A stretch of DNA of 64,000 nt from Pseudomonadota bacterium. Lineage in GTDB: Bacteria; Pseudomonadota; Gammaproteobacteria; Burkholderiales; Rhodocyclaceae. Below are positions 18,318 to 25,396 of this stretch, one piece after another (position 1 is the stretch's first letter; the number at the start of each line of letters is the position of its first letter). The position numbers and the translations under genes were made by a program. The DNA lies in assembly GCA_018240785.1 (NCBI GenBank), contig JAFEFC010000016.1:62001-126000 (forward strand), written 5' to 3'. The notes under the pieces are model-generated. The model saw only the letters and a list, made by a program, of their open reading frames with translations, did no database searches and was not told the origin of the DNA.

Positions 18318-18364
18318 GGCACCCCTCTGGTGCATCCCTCCGCATGCTGCACCACAACATTGCA
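18318..18364. promoter_or_regulatory. Tandem NtrC-like enhancer sites upstream of nirB
   Basis: GGCACC-CCTCT-GGTGCA at 18318-18334 has perfect GCAC-N7-GTGC dyad symmetry, the NtrC operator pattern. A second, weaker copy, TGCACC-ACAAC-ATTGCA, lies at 18348-18364. The centres are 30 bases (about three helical turns) apart and about 95-130 bases upstream of the -24 element, a normal enhancer distance. The gap 18066-18457 is fully explained by these elements plus the promoter and attenuator. Confidence 0.75.
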
Positions 18365-18457
18365 GGCACGGGCGGCTCCGTCGCGACGCAGCGGAAAAGC
18401 AATCCGGGCAGCGGGCCGCCACTGCGGCCGGCTGCCCGGCGGCGGCACGAACGACGT

Positions 18458-19249
18458 TCAAGCGGCGTGACGCAATGCATCCCCCTCGAGGAAGGCCGCG
18501 ATCCGCGCGCGTAGCTCGGCGCACTGGATGTCCTGCGCAAGAAGGTGGCGATCGCGCGGATGCGCGCGGTTCAGCTCGAGCACGGCATGCACGCTCACTC
18601 CCGGGCCGCGGCTCAGCATCACCACGCGGTCGCTCAGCAGCACTGCCTCGTCGGCGTCATGCGTCGCGATCACCATCGTGGTGCCGGTCGTGGCGCGAAT
18701 CCGCATCAGCTCTTCCTGCAGGTTGGCGCGCGTGAGACCGTCGAGGGCGGCGAAGGGATCGTCCAGCAACAGCATGCGCGGCTGCATCGACAAGGCGCGT
18801 GCCAGACCGACGCGCTGCTTCATGCCCGCCGAGATCTCGTGCGGAAAGCGGATCTCGGCGTGGGTGAGGCCGACCTGGGCCAGCGCGTCGTGCGTGCGCT
18901 GCTTGAGCCTGGGCTTGCCCTCGCGGCTGCCGAACACCCGCTCGACCGCCATATAGACGTTGTCGAAGCAGGTCAGCCAGGGCAGCAGGGCATGGTTCTG
19001 GAACACCAGCGCGCGATCGGGGCCAGGGCCGGCAACCGCGCGGTCATTGCACAGGATCACGCCGCTGGTGGGCCGGGCCAGGCCGGCGATCAAGGCGAGC
19101 AGCGCCGACTTGCCGCTGCCCGCCGGGCCGACCAGGCCGATGCATTCGCCCTCCTCGATGTCGAGCGTGATGTCGCGCAGCGCCGCCAGGGTGCCGTTCT
19201 TCGTGTCGAACGTCTGGCCGACGTTGTCGATGCGCACGATCTTCTTCAT
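18458..19249 (-). CDS. Orphan ABC transporter ATPase, nitrate/taurine type (NrtD/TauB-like)
   Basis: A 263-residue ABC ATPase most like the ATPases of nitrate/sulfonate/cyanate importers. Walker A GPAGSGKS (41-48) and the H-loop His197 (IATHD) are intact. Two features depart from the norm: the signature is ISAGM (139-143) instead of LSGGM/Q, and Walker B ends LLLDDP (Asp164 in place of the catalytic Glu). No permease or binding protein gene accompanies it, though nrtA and nrtB usually precede such a gene in nas clusters. It has its own sigma-54 promoter and ANTAR-type leader. It may serve a transporter encoded elsewhere or be a remnant. Confidence 0.8.
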   Translation of the reverse strand: MKKIVRIDNVGQTFDTKNGTLAALRDITLDIEEGECIGLVGPAGSGKSALLALIAGLARPTSGVILCNDRAVAGPGPDRALVFQNHALLPWLTCFDNVYMAVERVFGSREGKPRLKQRTHDALAQVGLTHAEIRFPHEISAGMKQRVGLARALSMQPRMLLLDDPFAALDGLTRANLQEELMRIRATTGTTMVIATHDADEAVLLSDRVVMLSRGPGVSVHAVLELNRAHPRDRHLLAQDIQCAELRARIAAFLEGDALRHAA

Positions 19250-19334
19250 GTTGCCGTCTCCTCTCTCAACGCGCTCGCCGCGGCAGGCGGCGGTGCGGAT
19301 GTCGCCATTCGGATGTCACCATTCGCAGGAAGCG

Positions 19335-19397
19335 AAAACGGCGTCCATCCCTGCCCGCAGGCCAGGCCCGCCGGGGTGGGATGGACGCCGTTGTCCA
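19335..19397 (-). promoter_or_regulatory. Leader attenuator of the orphan ATPase gene: ANTAR-type hairpin overlapping a terminator
   Basis: Minus strand TGGAC-AACGGC-GTCCA (19397 to 19382) has the same AACGGC hexaloop as the nirB leader. The terminator stem pairs 19392-19378 with 19351-19337 (15-base perfect arms, AACGGCGTCCATCCC) and ends in TTTT (19338-19335). It lies 85 bases before the ATPase start. It shares loop sequence and geometry with the nirB leader while the rest of the stem differs, which argues for selection on the loop. Confidence 0.82.
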
Positions 19398-19470
19398 CTG
19401 CAGCGATGTGTGGCCGGGCCTGCGCCCGCCTGCAGGCGGGCCGTCCTTGGCCCGTCTCGACGCGGATCAA

Positions 19471-19486
19471 CGCACCATCCGTGCCA
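19471..19486 (-). promoter_or_regulatory. Sigma-54 promoter for the orphan ATPase gene
   Basis: Minus strand TGGCACGGATGGTGCG, a close match to the RpoN consensus with GG-N10-GC spacing. The predicted start near 19460 gives a leader of about 210 nt containing the attenuator at 19335-19397. Confidence 0.8.
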
Positions 19487-19549
19487 GCTCGCCGGAAGCC
19501 CCCGATCCGCAACGAGGAGGCCGATACCGCGTGACCGGGGGCTGCGCAT

Positions 19550-19597
19550 CGCACCGCTGCAGTGCGGCCAGGGTGTGGCCTCGCACAGGACTGGGGC
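19550..19597. promoter_or_regulatory. NtrC-like enhancer sites upstream of the orphan ATPase gene
   Basis: GCAC-CGCTGCA-GTGC at 19551-19565 is a perfect GCAC-N7-GTGC dyad. A weaker GCAC-N7-GGGC lies at 19583-19597. The centres are about 32 bases apart and roughly 75-110 bases above the -24 element, the same layout as at nirB. The gap 19250-19637 is accounted for by these elements. Confidence 0.6.
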
Positions 19598-19637
19598 GCG
19601 GCAAGCCGTGCCGCCACGCCGCTGACGCCTGCCCTGC

Positions 19638-20951
19638 TCAGGCCCTGGGCGGCAGCAGATCGGACATGTCCAGCAGCGCACGCGCGACGTCGACGAGGCG
19701 GCGTCCCTGGTTCATCGCCGTCTGCCGCAGCAGGCGGTAGGCCTCGTCCTCGCCGACACCGTGATGCGCCATCAGCAGCCCCTTGGCACGCTCGACGAAC
19801 TTGCGCTCGTCCAGCGCGGCACGCACGGCGGTCAGCTCGTCGCTCACCTGCTGCAGCCGACGCGACTGCATCTGCAGGGTGTCGACGATCGATCGGGTCA
19901 GGCGCGGCCCCAGGGCTTGCGTCGCCAATGCCCCGGCCGCCCCGCCACCGCCCGCCTCGCTGCCAGGCTCACCGCCGACCTGGCCATCGGCCTCGCTTGC
20001 CGCGCGCGGCAATCCCGGCAGTTCCGCGGCGACCGCCGACAGCGTGACGAGCAGCCCCTGCTGATCGTCCAGTTCCGCGCGCACGGCGGCCATGCGGCGC
20101 GCGCATTCGTCCTTGAGATCCTGGGCCAGGTAGCCTTCGGCGCGGTGGATCAGGTCGAGCCGCTGCGAACAGCAGGCGAACCAGTCGTCAGCCATCTCGC
20201 GGTCCAGCCCGGCACCCGACAGGGAAGACATCAGCCTGCGCCGGAAACGCTCGAGCTCGGTCAGCGGCATCACCGCCTCAAGCGCGCGCCACTGGCGCAG
20301 GCAGGTGGCGGTGCTGAACTCCTCGAAGCGGCGCAGGCACTGGTCCTGCGCCTCGATCAAGCCCGCCACGGCCTGCGCTGCCCCGGCATCCATGTGCCCC
20401 GTCGCGAAGGCCACCGCACCGGCGGCCCGTTCCTGCCCGGCGAACTCCTTGCCCTGCATCAGGTTGAACATCGACACCAGCAGCCGCGATACGGCAGGAT
20501 CGACGGCGATGTCGGCCGCCTCGAAGACCAGCGCCAGCAAGGCAGAGACGACGCGCGTATAGCGCTGGGTCGCCTCCGCGGCACCGCAGCGCCGCGCGCC
20601 GACCTGCCCCCGCAGCTCGGCCAGGCCGCCCAGCGCATGCAGCGCCATGGCGATGCGGGTGAACAGCCGCGCACCGCCACCCGAAGCCGGACCGGCATCC
20701 GGCGCGAGCCCGTCGAGGAGACGGCACACCGCCTCCTCGGCCACCTGCGTCGCCGCCACGTGACGAGCACACAGCGCCTCGAAGCGACCGTCCGGCGAGG
20801 CAAGATGCAAGCTGGCGGTCCCGCGCTCGCCCTGCAACTGATGGACGAGCTCGCCCAGTGCCTGGACCAGGTCGCAACTCAGCGCGAGTTGCTCGAGGTC
20901 GCGAATTTCGCAGTGCCTGGCTGCAACCAGGAAGGTGATCGCCGATTTCAT
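19638..20951 (-). CDS. nasR: Nitrate/nitrite-sensing antiterminator, NIT domain plus ANTAR domain
   Basis: A 437-residue NasR-type regulator. Residues about 30-290 form an all-helical NIT sensor starting with the typical QLQGERGTASLHL. A low-complexity Gly/Ala linker (about 325-345) follows, and the last 75 residues form an ANTAR RNA-binding domain (RKFVERAKGLLMAHHGVGEDEAYRLL and similar). NasR binds hexaloop hairpins in leader RNA when nitrate or nitrite is present and prevents termination. Two such leaders lie downstream, before the ATPase gene and before nirB. A near-match to a sigma-54 promoter, TTGCATGGCTCTTGCT on the minus strand (21007-21022), precedes the gene. Confidence 0.92.
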   Translation of the reverse strand: MKSAITFLVAARHCEIRDLEQLALSCDLVQALGELVHQLQGERGTASLHLASPDGRFEALCARHVAATQVAEEAVCRLLDGLAPDAGPASGGGARLFTRIAMALHALGGLAELRGQVGARRCGAAEATQRYTRVVSALLALVFEAADIAVDPAVSRLLVSMFNLMQGKEFAGQERAAGAVAFATGHMDAGAAQAVAGLIEAQDQCLRRFEEFSTATCLRQWRALEAVMPLTELERFRRRLMSSLSGAGLDREMADDWFACCSQRLDLIHRAEGYLAQDLKDECARRMAAVRAELDDQQGLLVTLSAVAAELPGLPRAASEADGQVGGEPGSEAGGGGAAGALATQALGPRLTRSIVDTLQMQSRRLQQVSDELTAVRAALDERKFVERAKGLLMAHHGVGEDEAYRLLRQTAMNQGRRLVDVARALLDMSDLLPPRA

Positions 20952-21090
20952 TCAGTCCTGCCTGCTGTTGCGAGAATGCGCGGCGGAAGACACCGCGCTG
21001 ATCGTGCAAGCAAGAGCCATGCAAGCCCGCCGGCGGGACATCTCGGGCAGCCGCTCCCGGGGCGCAGCGCCCGCCAGAGGCAACGTACGT

Positions 21091-21999
21091 TCAGCCTTGG
21101 CTGCGGAGGGCGGCGATACGCGCCAGCAAGTCGGTGGCACACGGTCCGCTGCGCAGTGCGGCGCGGTGCACCTGAACCAGGTTTGCGCCGGCCCGCAGGC
21201 GCGCACGCGCCTCAGGGACAGAATCGATGCCGCCGACGCTGACGAGACCGATTGCGGGTCCCACCGCTTCGCGCAGTTCGGCCAGCCGACGGCAGACGCC
21301 CGCAGCCGCGCCTTCCGCCGACACGAGCAGCCCGTCCGCGCCGGCGGCCACGAAGCGGCACGCCAGCGCGGCCCGTCCAGCGGGCTCGATCCACGTCGCC
21401 GGCAGCTTCACCACCAGCGCCAGCCTTCGCGCACGGACGAGGCGTGCGCAACGGGCAGACAGCGCCGCGACGAGATCGGCGAATTCCGCCGCGGCGGGAC
21501 CTCCCCGCCCGGGATTGAGCACCACATAGTCCGCGCTGCGGTGCCATGCGCGGACTGCTCGCCAGTACGCCGTCCCCGCCTCGGCCCAGTCGAGCCCGGG
21601 CGGCTTCGCCAGGCTGAGGCCATGGAGCGCGGCCGGTCCGCTTCCTGCGGCGAGAAGCGGTCGACCGGCGTCCACATGCGTGCCCGCATGCGCCAGCGGA
21701 TGCAGCGGCAGCGGCTGGGCGGACGTCGTCCAGTGGCTGCCCGTCTCGACCGCGCCCAGGCCGAGCGCCGCGCCGCTGCGCAGCAGGTAGCCATGACGGT
21801 CGAGTCCGGCGGCAAGGATCAGCGGCGAGGCGAACACGAGCCGCATCACCCGCACCGGCACATCCCGACCTGCCGCAGCTCCATCGCCATGCCGGCGGCA
21901 GGCCCCAACTTCAGCCGCCTGCAGCTCATCGGCAGCCCTCGCAAGCCGCTGCACCGTCCACCGGCTGCGCAATGCCGTGCGGCTCAAGGGACTGATCAT
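21091..21999 (-). CDS. Dihydroorotate dehydrogenase-like FMN protein, divergent, in the pqq-type cluster
   Basis: A 302-residue TIM-barrel flavoprotein related to class 2 PyrD. The C-terminal half has family marks: VVKLPATW, GLVSVGGI and a phosphate-binding end GANLVQVHRAAL. The segment where real dihydroorotate dehydrogenases have NxSSPNTPG with the catalytic serine reads LNPGRGGPAAA, so the catalytic base and substrate asparagines are gone. It is the last gene of the unit beginning at pqqA and overlaps the SerC-like gene by four bases. It probably does a flavin-dependent redox step on a different substrate. Its N-terminal 50 residues are poorly conserved and the start could be internal. Confidence 0.7.
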   Translation of the reverse strand: MISPLSRTALRSRWTVQRLARAADELQAAEVGACRRHGDGAAAGRDVPVRVMRLVFASPLILAAGLDRHGYLLRSGAALGLGAVETGSHWTTSAQPLPLHPLAHAGTHVDAGRPLLAAGSGPAALHGLSLAKPPGLDWAEAGTAYWRAVRAWHRSADYVVLNPGRGGPAAAEFADLVAALSARCARLVRARRLALVVKLPATWIEPAGRAALACRFVAAGADGLLVSAEGAAAGVCRRLAELREAVGPAIGLVSVGGIDSVPEARARLRAGANLVQVHRAALRSGPCATDLLARIAALRSQG

Positions 22000-23228
22000 G
22001 CCCCCGCCCGCGCGACGCTCCGCGCCCGGGGCGCAGCCTGCCGGCGAGCGTGAGCGACGATGAAGTCGGCCAGCGCCTCCACCGCCGAATCCGCCATGCC
22101 GTGATAAAGGCTGACGCGCACGCCGCCGACGTCGGGATGGCCGCGCAGGTCACGCAGGCCCGCCGCCTCGGCCGCCGTGATGAAGGCCGCCGTGCTCGCG
22201 GCGTCGGCCAGCTGGAAGCAGGGATTGACCGCCGAACGCCAGGCGGGCGCGATGGGCTGTCGATACTCGCCGCCATGGGCATTGCCGTCATCGAGCGCTG
22301 CCTGCAGCAGCGTGTGGCGCCGGGCGAGGCGCGCCGCCATCGCCGGCACGCCGCCTTCGTCCTCGATCCAGTGCAGCATGCGGTGCGCGACGAAGACCGG
22401 CAGCACCGGCGGCGTGCACAGGCGCGAATCGGCCGCCGCCAGCGCCGCGTAGTCATGCACCCGCGGCGTGCAGCCCTGCGCGCGGCCCAGCAAGGCGCGC
22501 CGCACGATGACCAGCACGAGGCCGGGCGTGCCGGTGGTCTTCTGCAGGCCGGCGTAGACCAGGCCCAGGCGCGTCCAGTCGAGCGGCCGCGTCAGCAGGT
22601 CGGAGGTCATGTCCGCCGCCAGCGGCAACGCGACCTCGGGCCAGGCCGCGAAGCGCAGGCCGTCGGCCGTCTCGTTGCTGGTGAAGTGTGCGTAGGCGTG
22701 GCGTCCGGCCGGCACCTCGATGCGCAGGCGCGGGGAGCCGTCGGCGGCCGGCACCGGGCAAGCCTGCCCCGGCAGCGCATCCGCGTCGACCTCGCCTTGC
22801 TCCTCGCCGCGCGCGTCGGTGCCGACAACCGTCACCTCGCCGTAGCGCCGCGCTTCGGCGATGGCGCGCCGCGACCAGTGGCCGCTGTCGAGGTACAGGG
22901 CGCGCGGCGCGGCGGCTTCGCCGTCCTCGCCCAGCAGGTTCATCGGCAGCAGCGCGAACTGCGCGCTCGCGCCGCCGGCCATGAACAGCACCGCGAAATC
23001 GTCGGAAATGGCGAGCAGGCGACGCAGGCATGCCTCGGTCTCCGCCTGCAGGCTGCGGTAGGCGGCGGAGGTGAAAGGCAGGCTCAGGATGGTCCCCGGC
23101 CCGGGCCGGCAGGCCGCGGCCACCTCGCCTGCCACACGCGCCGGCAGCGGGCCTGCCGCGGCCGAGAAGCTGTAGCCCGGCAGCGCCCGCCAGGCAGCGA
23201 AGGCTTCAGGAAAACAGTGCGAGGCCAT
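21996..23228 (-). CDS. Phosphoserine aminotransferase-like PLP enzyme in the pqq-type cluster
   Basis: A 410-residue fold-type I PLP enzyme clearly related to SerC. It has SFSAAAGPLPARV (20-32), LFMAGGASAQFALLPMNL (81-98), SNETADG (184-190), the PLP lysine Lys230 in YAGLQKTTGTPG, and VGGVRVSLYHGM near the end. It departs from true SerC in several substrate-contact positions (QKTTGTPG for QKNIGPAG, VRVSLY for MRASIY), so it may be a paralog with a new substrate. It overlaps the preceding PuuD-like gene by 23 bases and the PyrD-like gene by four, a tight co-translated unit. True serine synthesis remains the alternative. Confidence 0.75.
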   Translation of the reverse strand: MASHCFPEAFAAWRALPGYSFSAAAGPLPARVAGEVAAACRPGPGTILSLPFTSAAYRSLQAETEACLRRLLAISDDFAVLFMAGGASAQFALLPMNLLGEDGEAAAPRALYLDSGHWSRRAIAEARRYGEVTVVGTDARGEEQGEVDADALPGQACPVPAADGSPRLRIEVPAGRHAYAHFTSNETADGLRFAAWPEVALPLAADMTSDLLTRPLDWTRLGLVYAGLQKTTGTPGLVLVIVRRALLGRAQGCTPRVHDYAALAAADSRLCTPPVLPVFVAHRMLHWIEDEGGVPAMAARLARRHTLLQAALDDGNAHGGEYRQPIAPAWRSAVNPCFQLADAASTAAFITAAEAAGLRDLRGHPDVGGVRVSLYHGMADSAVEALADFIVAHARRQAAPRARSVARAGA

Positions 23229-23709
23229 GCGCGCCGGCGCCCATGAAGAACAGCACCGGGATCGACAGCATGGTGTTTACCCGCGCCGCCAGGAAGGTGA
23301 TGCGCGAGCAGCGCAGGCGCTCCTCCAGCGGCGCCGGCACGAAGCCGAGCACCCGCTTCTGGTGCGGCCACAGCACGAACCACAGGTTGCAGACCATGAC
23401 CACCGCCAGCCAGATACCGACGCCGAGCGGCGCCAGGCTGCCCTGCAGGGTCAGCGCGCTGCCCAACCAGCCGCGCGCCCACAGGATCGCCAGGCCGCTG
23501 CCGAGCACGACCAGCGAGGCGTAGCGGAAAGTGCCGTGCTCGCGCTGCATCAGGGCGCGCTGCCGCGGGCTGTCGGGGTCGGACAGGTCGTCCGCGGTCA
23601 GCGCCACATAGCGCGAGCGGGTGACGGCGGTGGCGTAATTGTGGCCCACCCAGACCAGCGCGCCGAGGAAGTGCAGCCAGCGCGCCGCCACTTCGAGCAG
23701 GACATCCAT
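23206..23709 (-). CDS. PuuD-like membrane protein (urate hydroxylase N-terminal domain family)
   Basis: A 167-residue integral membrane protein with four hydrophobic helices (about 5-25, 62-80, 92-112 and 143-162). The segments RWLHFLGALVWVGHNY, NLWFVLWPHQKRVLG and ARVNTMLSIPVLFFMGAG match the membrane domain of PuuD-type urate hydroxylases and related stand-alone proteins. The periplasmic cytochrome c domain of full PuuD is missing. The conserved His in helix 1 could bind heme, but this is inference. It sits between the 34-codon peptide and the SerC-like gene in the pqqA-led unit, so it may be a membrane redox partner. Confidence 0.72.
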   Translation of the reverse strand: MDVLLEVAARWLHFLGALVWVGHNYATAVTRSRYVALTADDLSDPDSPRQRALMQREHGTFRYASLVVLGSGLAILWARGWLGSALTLQGSLAPLGVGIWLAVVMVCNLWFVLWPHQKRVLGFVPAPLEERLRCSRITFLAARVNTMLSIPVLFFMGAGAHGLALFS

Positions 23710-23720
23710 GGCGGCGCTCC

Positions 23721-23825
23721 TCAGGACAGCAGGCGCAGCATCAGCGCCAGCACCGCGGTCAGCGCCAGGCCGAGGGCGACGGTGAAGGCCGAGGAGTCGA
23801 ACAGGCGCAGCAGGGCGTCAGACAT
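23721..23825 (-). CDS. 34-residue single-helix membrane peptide in the pqq-type cluster
   Basis: A short ORF whose ATG (23825-23823) starts just ahead of the pqqE stop codon, inside the last codons of pqqE, so translation is coupled. It ends 11 bases before the PuuD-like start. The peptide begins MSDALLRLFDSSAFTV and is almost wholly hydrophobic from residue 13 on (LGLALTAVLALMLRLLS), a single membrane helix. It fills the only gap between the cluster genes. It is probably a small subunit for the PuuD-like protein; no family was recognised. Confidence 0.55.
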   Translation of the reverse strand: MSDALLRLFDSSAFTVALGLALTAVLALMLRLLS

Positions 23826-25029
23826 GATCGACCTCCACGCGCGCGGCGCCGCTGCCGCAACCCGTCCCGGCGCCGCCGCCACCCTGGCCGCCCTGGGCCA
23901 GCCGGCGCGAGTTGCCGTCGTTGCGCATCACCAGCGGCTGCACCTTGCGCCCGGGAGCGTGTGCCCGCGCGATCGCCTCGCCGATCAGGTGGTGGTGCGG
24001 CGAGCGCGAGCAGGCGGGATCGGTGTTCGCCGCGTCGCCGGTCATCAGGAAGGCCTGGCAGCGGCAGCCGCCGAAGTCCTTCTCCTTCTCGTCGCAACTG
24101 CGGCAGGTCGGGCTCATCCACGCATCGCCGCGAAACTTCTCGAAAGTGGGCGATTCGTTCCACAGCCAGGCCAGGCTGTTGTCGCGCACGGTGGGGAATT
24201 CCAGCCCCTGGATGATGCGCGCCTCCTGGCAGGGCATGGCAGCGCCGTCGGGCGCGATGGTCAGGTGGATCGACCCCCAGCCGTTCATGCACGCCTTGGG
24301 CCGGCCTTCGTAGTAGTCGGGAATGACGAAGTAGATCGTCATGCGATCGCCCAGGCGCTCGCGTGCGGCCTGCACCTCGCGCTCGGCGGCGGCGATCTGC
24401 TCGCGCGTCGGCAGCAGCTCGTCGCGATTGACCATCGCCCAGTTGTAGTACTGGATGTTGGCGAACTCGAGATAATCCACGCCGATCTGCTCGGCCAGCG
24501 CCAGGATGTCGGCGACCTGGCCGATGTTGTGGCGGAACACCGGCACGTTGAGCACCATCGGGAAGCCCTGGGCCTTGATCTGATGCGCGACCTTCAGCTT
24601 GAGGTCGAAGGCGCGCGCGCCGACCAGGGTGTCGGTGAGTTCGCGATCGCTCGACTGCAGCGAAAGCTGGATCTGGTTCAGCCCGGCGGCCTTCAGTGCG
24701 GCGAGACGCTCTTCGGTGAGCCCCACGCCCGAAGTGATCAGGTTGGTGTAGTAGCCCAGCGCGCTGGCGTCGGCGACGAGCTCTTCCAGGTCGTCGCGCA
24801 GCAAGGGTTCGCCGCCGGTGAAGCCGAGCTGCAGCGCGCCCAGCTCGCGGCCTTCGCGCATCACGCGCTTCCATTCCGCGGTGGAGAGCTCAGCCTCGCC
24901 GTCACGCGCGTAATCGACCGGGTTGCTGCACCACGGGCACTTCAGCGGGCAGCGGTAGGTCAGCTCGAGCACCAGCCACAGCGGCTTGCCCTGCCCGTCA
25001 AGCCTGACGACGGATCCATCCTTTGGCAC
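23818..25029 (-). CDS. pqqE: PqqA peptide cyclase (radical SAM, SPASM)
   Basis: A 403-residue PqqE, which joins Glu and Tyr of the PqqA peptide by a C-C bond. The radical SAM motif is Cys27, Cys31, Cys34. The auxiliary cluster ligands are all present: Cys247, Cys267, Cys309, Cys312, Cys322, Cys324 and Cys340, spaced as in characterised PqqE, and FTGGEP (70-75) binds SAM. The start is a GTG (25029) 32 bases inside the end of pqqD; the open frame further upstream is the pqqD region out of frame. The C-terminus carries a Gly-rich tail of about 35 residues that looks longer than usual. Confidence 0.95.
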   Translation of the reverse strand: MPKDGSVVRLDGQGKPLWLVLELTYRCPLKCPWCSNPVDYARDGEAELSTAEWKRVMREGRELGALQLGFTGGEPLLRDDLEELVADASALGYYTNLITSGVGLTEERLAALKAAGLNQIQLSLQSSDRELTDTLVGARAFDLKLKVAHQIKAQGFPMVLNVPVFRHNIGQVADILALAEQIGVDYLEFANIQYYNWAMVNRDELLPTREQIAAAEREVQAARERLGDRMTIYFVIPDYYEGRPKACMNGWGSIHLTIAPDGAAMPCQEARIIQGLEFPTVRDNSLAWLWNESPTFEKFRGDAWMSPTCRSCDEKEKDFGGCRCQAFLMTGDAANTDPACSRSPHHHLIGEAIARAHAPGRKVQPLVMRNDGNSRRLAQGGQGGGGAGTGCGSGAARVEVDHV

Positions 25030-25300
25030 GGAACACCTCCAGGAATTTATAGACGCCTTCCGTGACGCGTTCGTCGTCGCCGGGATAGCGCTGCTGCAGT
25101 TCGCCGACCAGGTCGGCGACGGTGCGGTGACCGTCGCAGCGCGCGATGATGTCGCCGGCGGTCTGGTTGAGCTTGACGATGCCTTCCGGGTAGAGCAGGA
25201 CATGCGCGTCCTGCGTCGGCTCCCAGCGGAACAGGTACATCGGGTTGAGCACGTAGCGATCGCCGGCGGCGGGCGGGCTCGGGGCGGTGATGTCGGTCAT
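24998..25300 (-). CDS. pqqD: PQQ biosynthesis peptide chaperone PqqD
   Basis: A 100-residue PqqD, the small winged-helix protein that binds the PqqA precursor and presents it to PqqE. Family marks are YLFRWEPTQDAHVLLYPEG, then IVKLNQTAGDIIARCDG and VADLVGELQQRYPG. It stands alone rather than fused to PqqC, as it is in some methylotrophs. It overlaps pqqE by 32 bases. pqqB and pqqC, which normally lie between pqqA and pqqD, are missing; only 96 bases separate this gene from pqqA. Confidence 0.94.
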   Translation of the reverse strand: MTDITAPSPPAAGDRYVLNPMYLFRWEPTQDAHVLLYPEGIVKLNQTAGDIIARCDGHRTVADLVGELQQRYPGDDERVTEGVYKFLEVFRAKGWIRRQA

Positions 25301-25364
25301 GCGGGCATCCGTTCCGTTTGCACGGGGAGGTGCCGAGGCGGGCGGTGCGGCGCGCACCGCGGAC

Positions 25365-25389
25365 AGGCCCGGTGCGGTGCGCCGGGCCT
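25365..25389 (-). terminator. Stem-loop directly after pqqA
   Basis: Perfect eight-base arms AGGCCCGG and CCGGGCCT around a nine-base loop, starting eight bases after the pqqA stop and lacking a T-run. This suits a partial terminator or RNA stabiliser that gives pqqA more expression than the downstream genes, as known in other pqq operons. Confidence 0.5.
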
Positions 25390-25396
25390 GCGCGCC

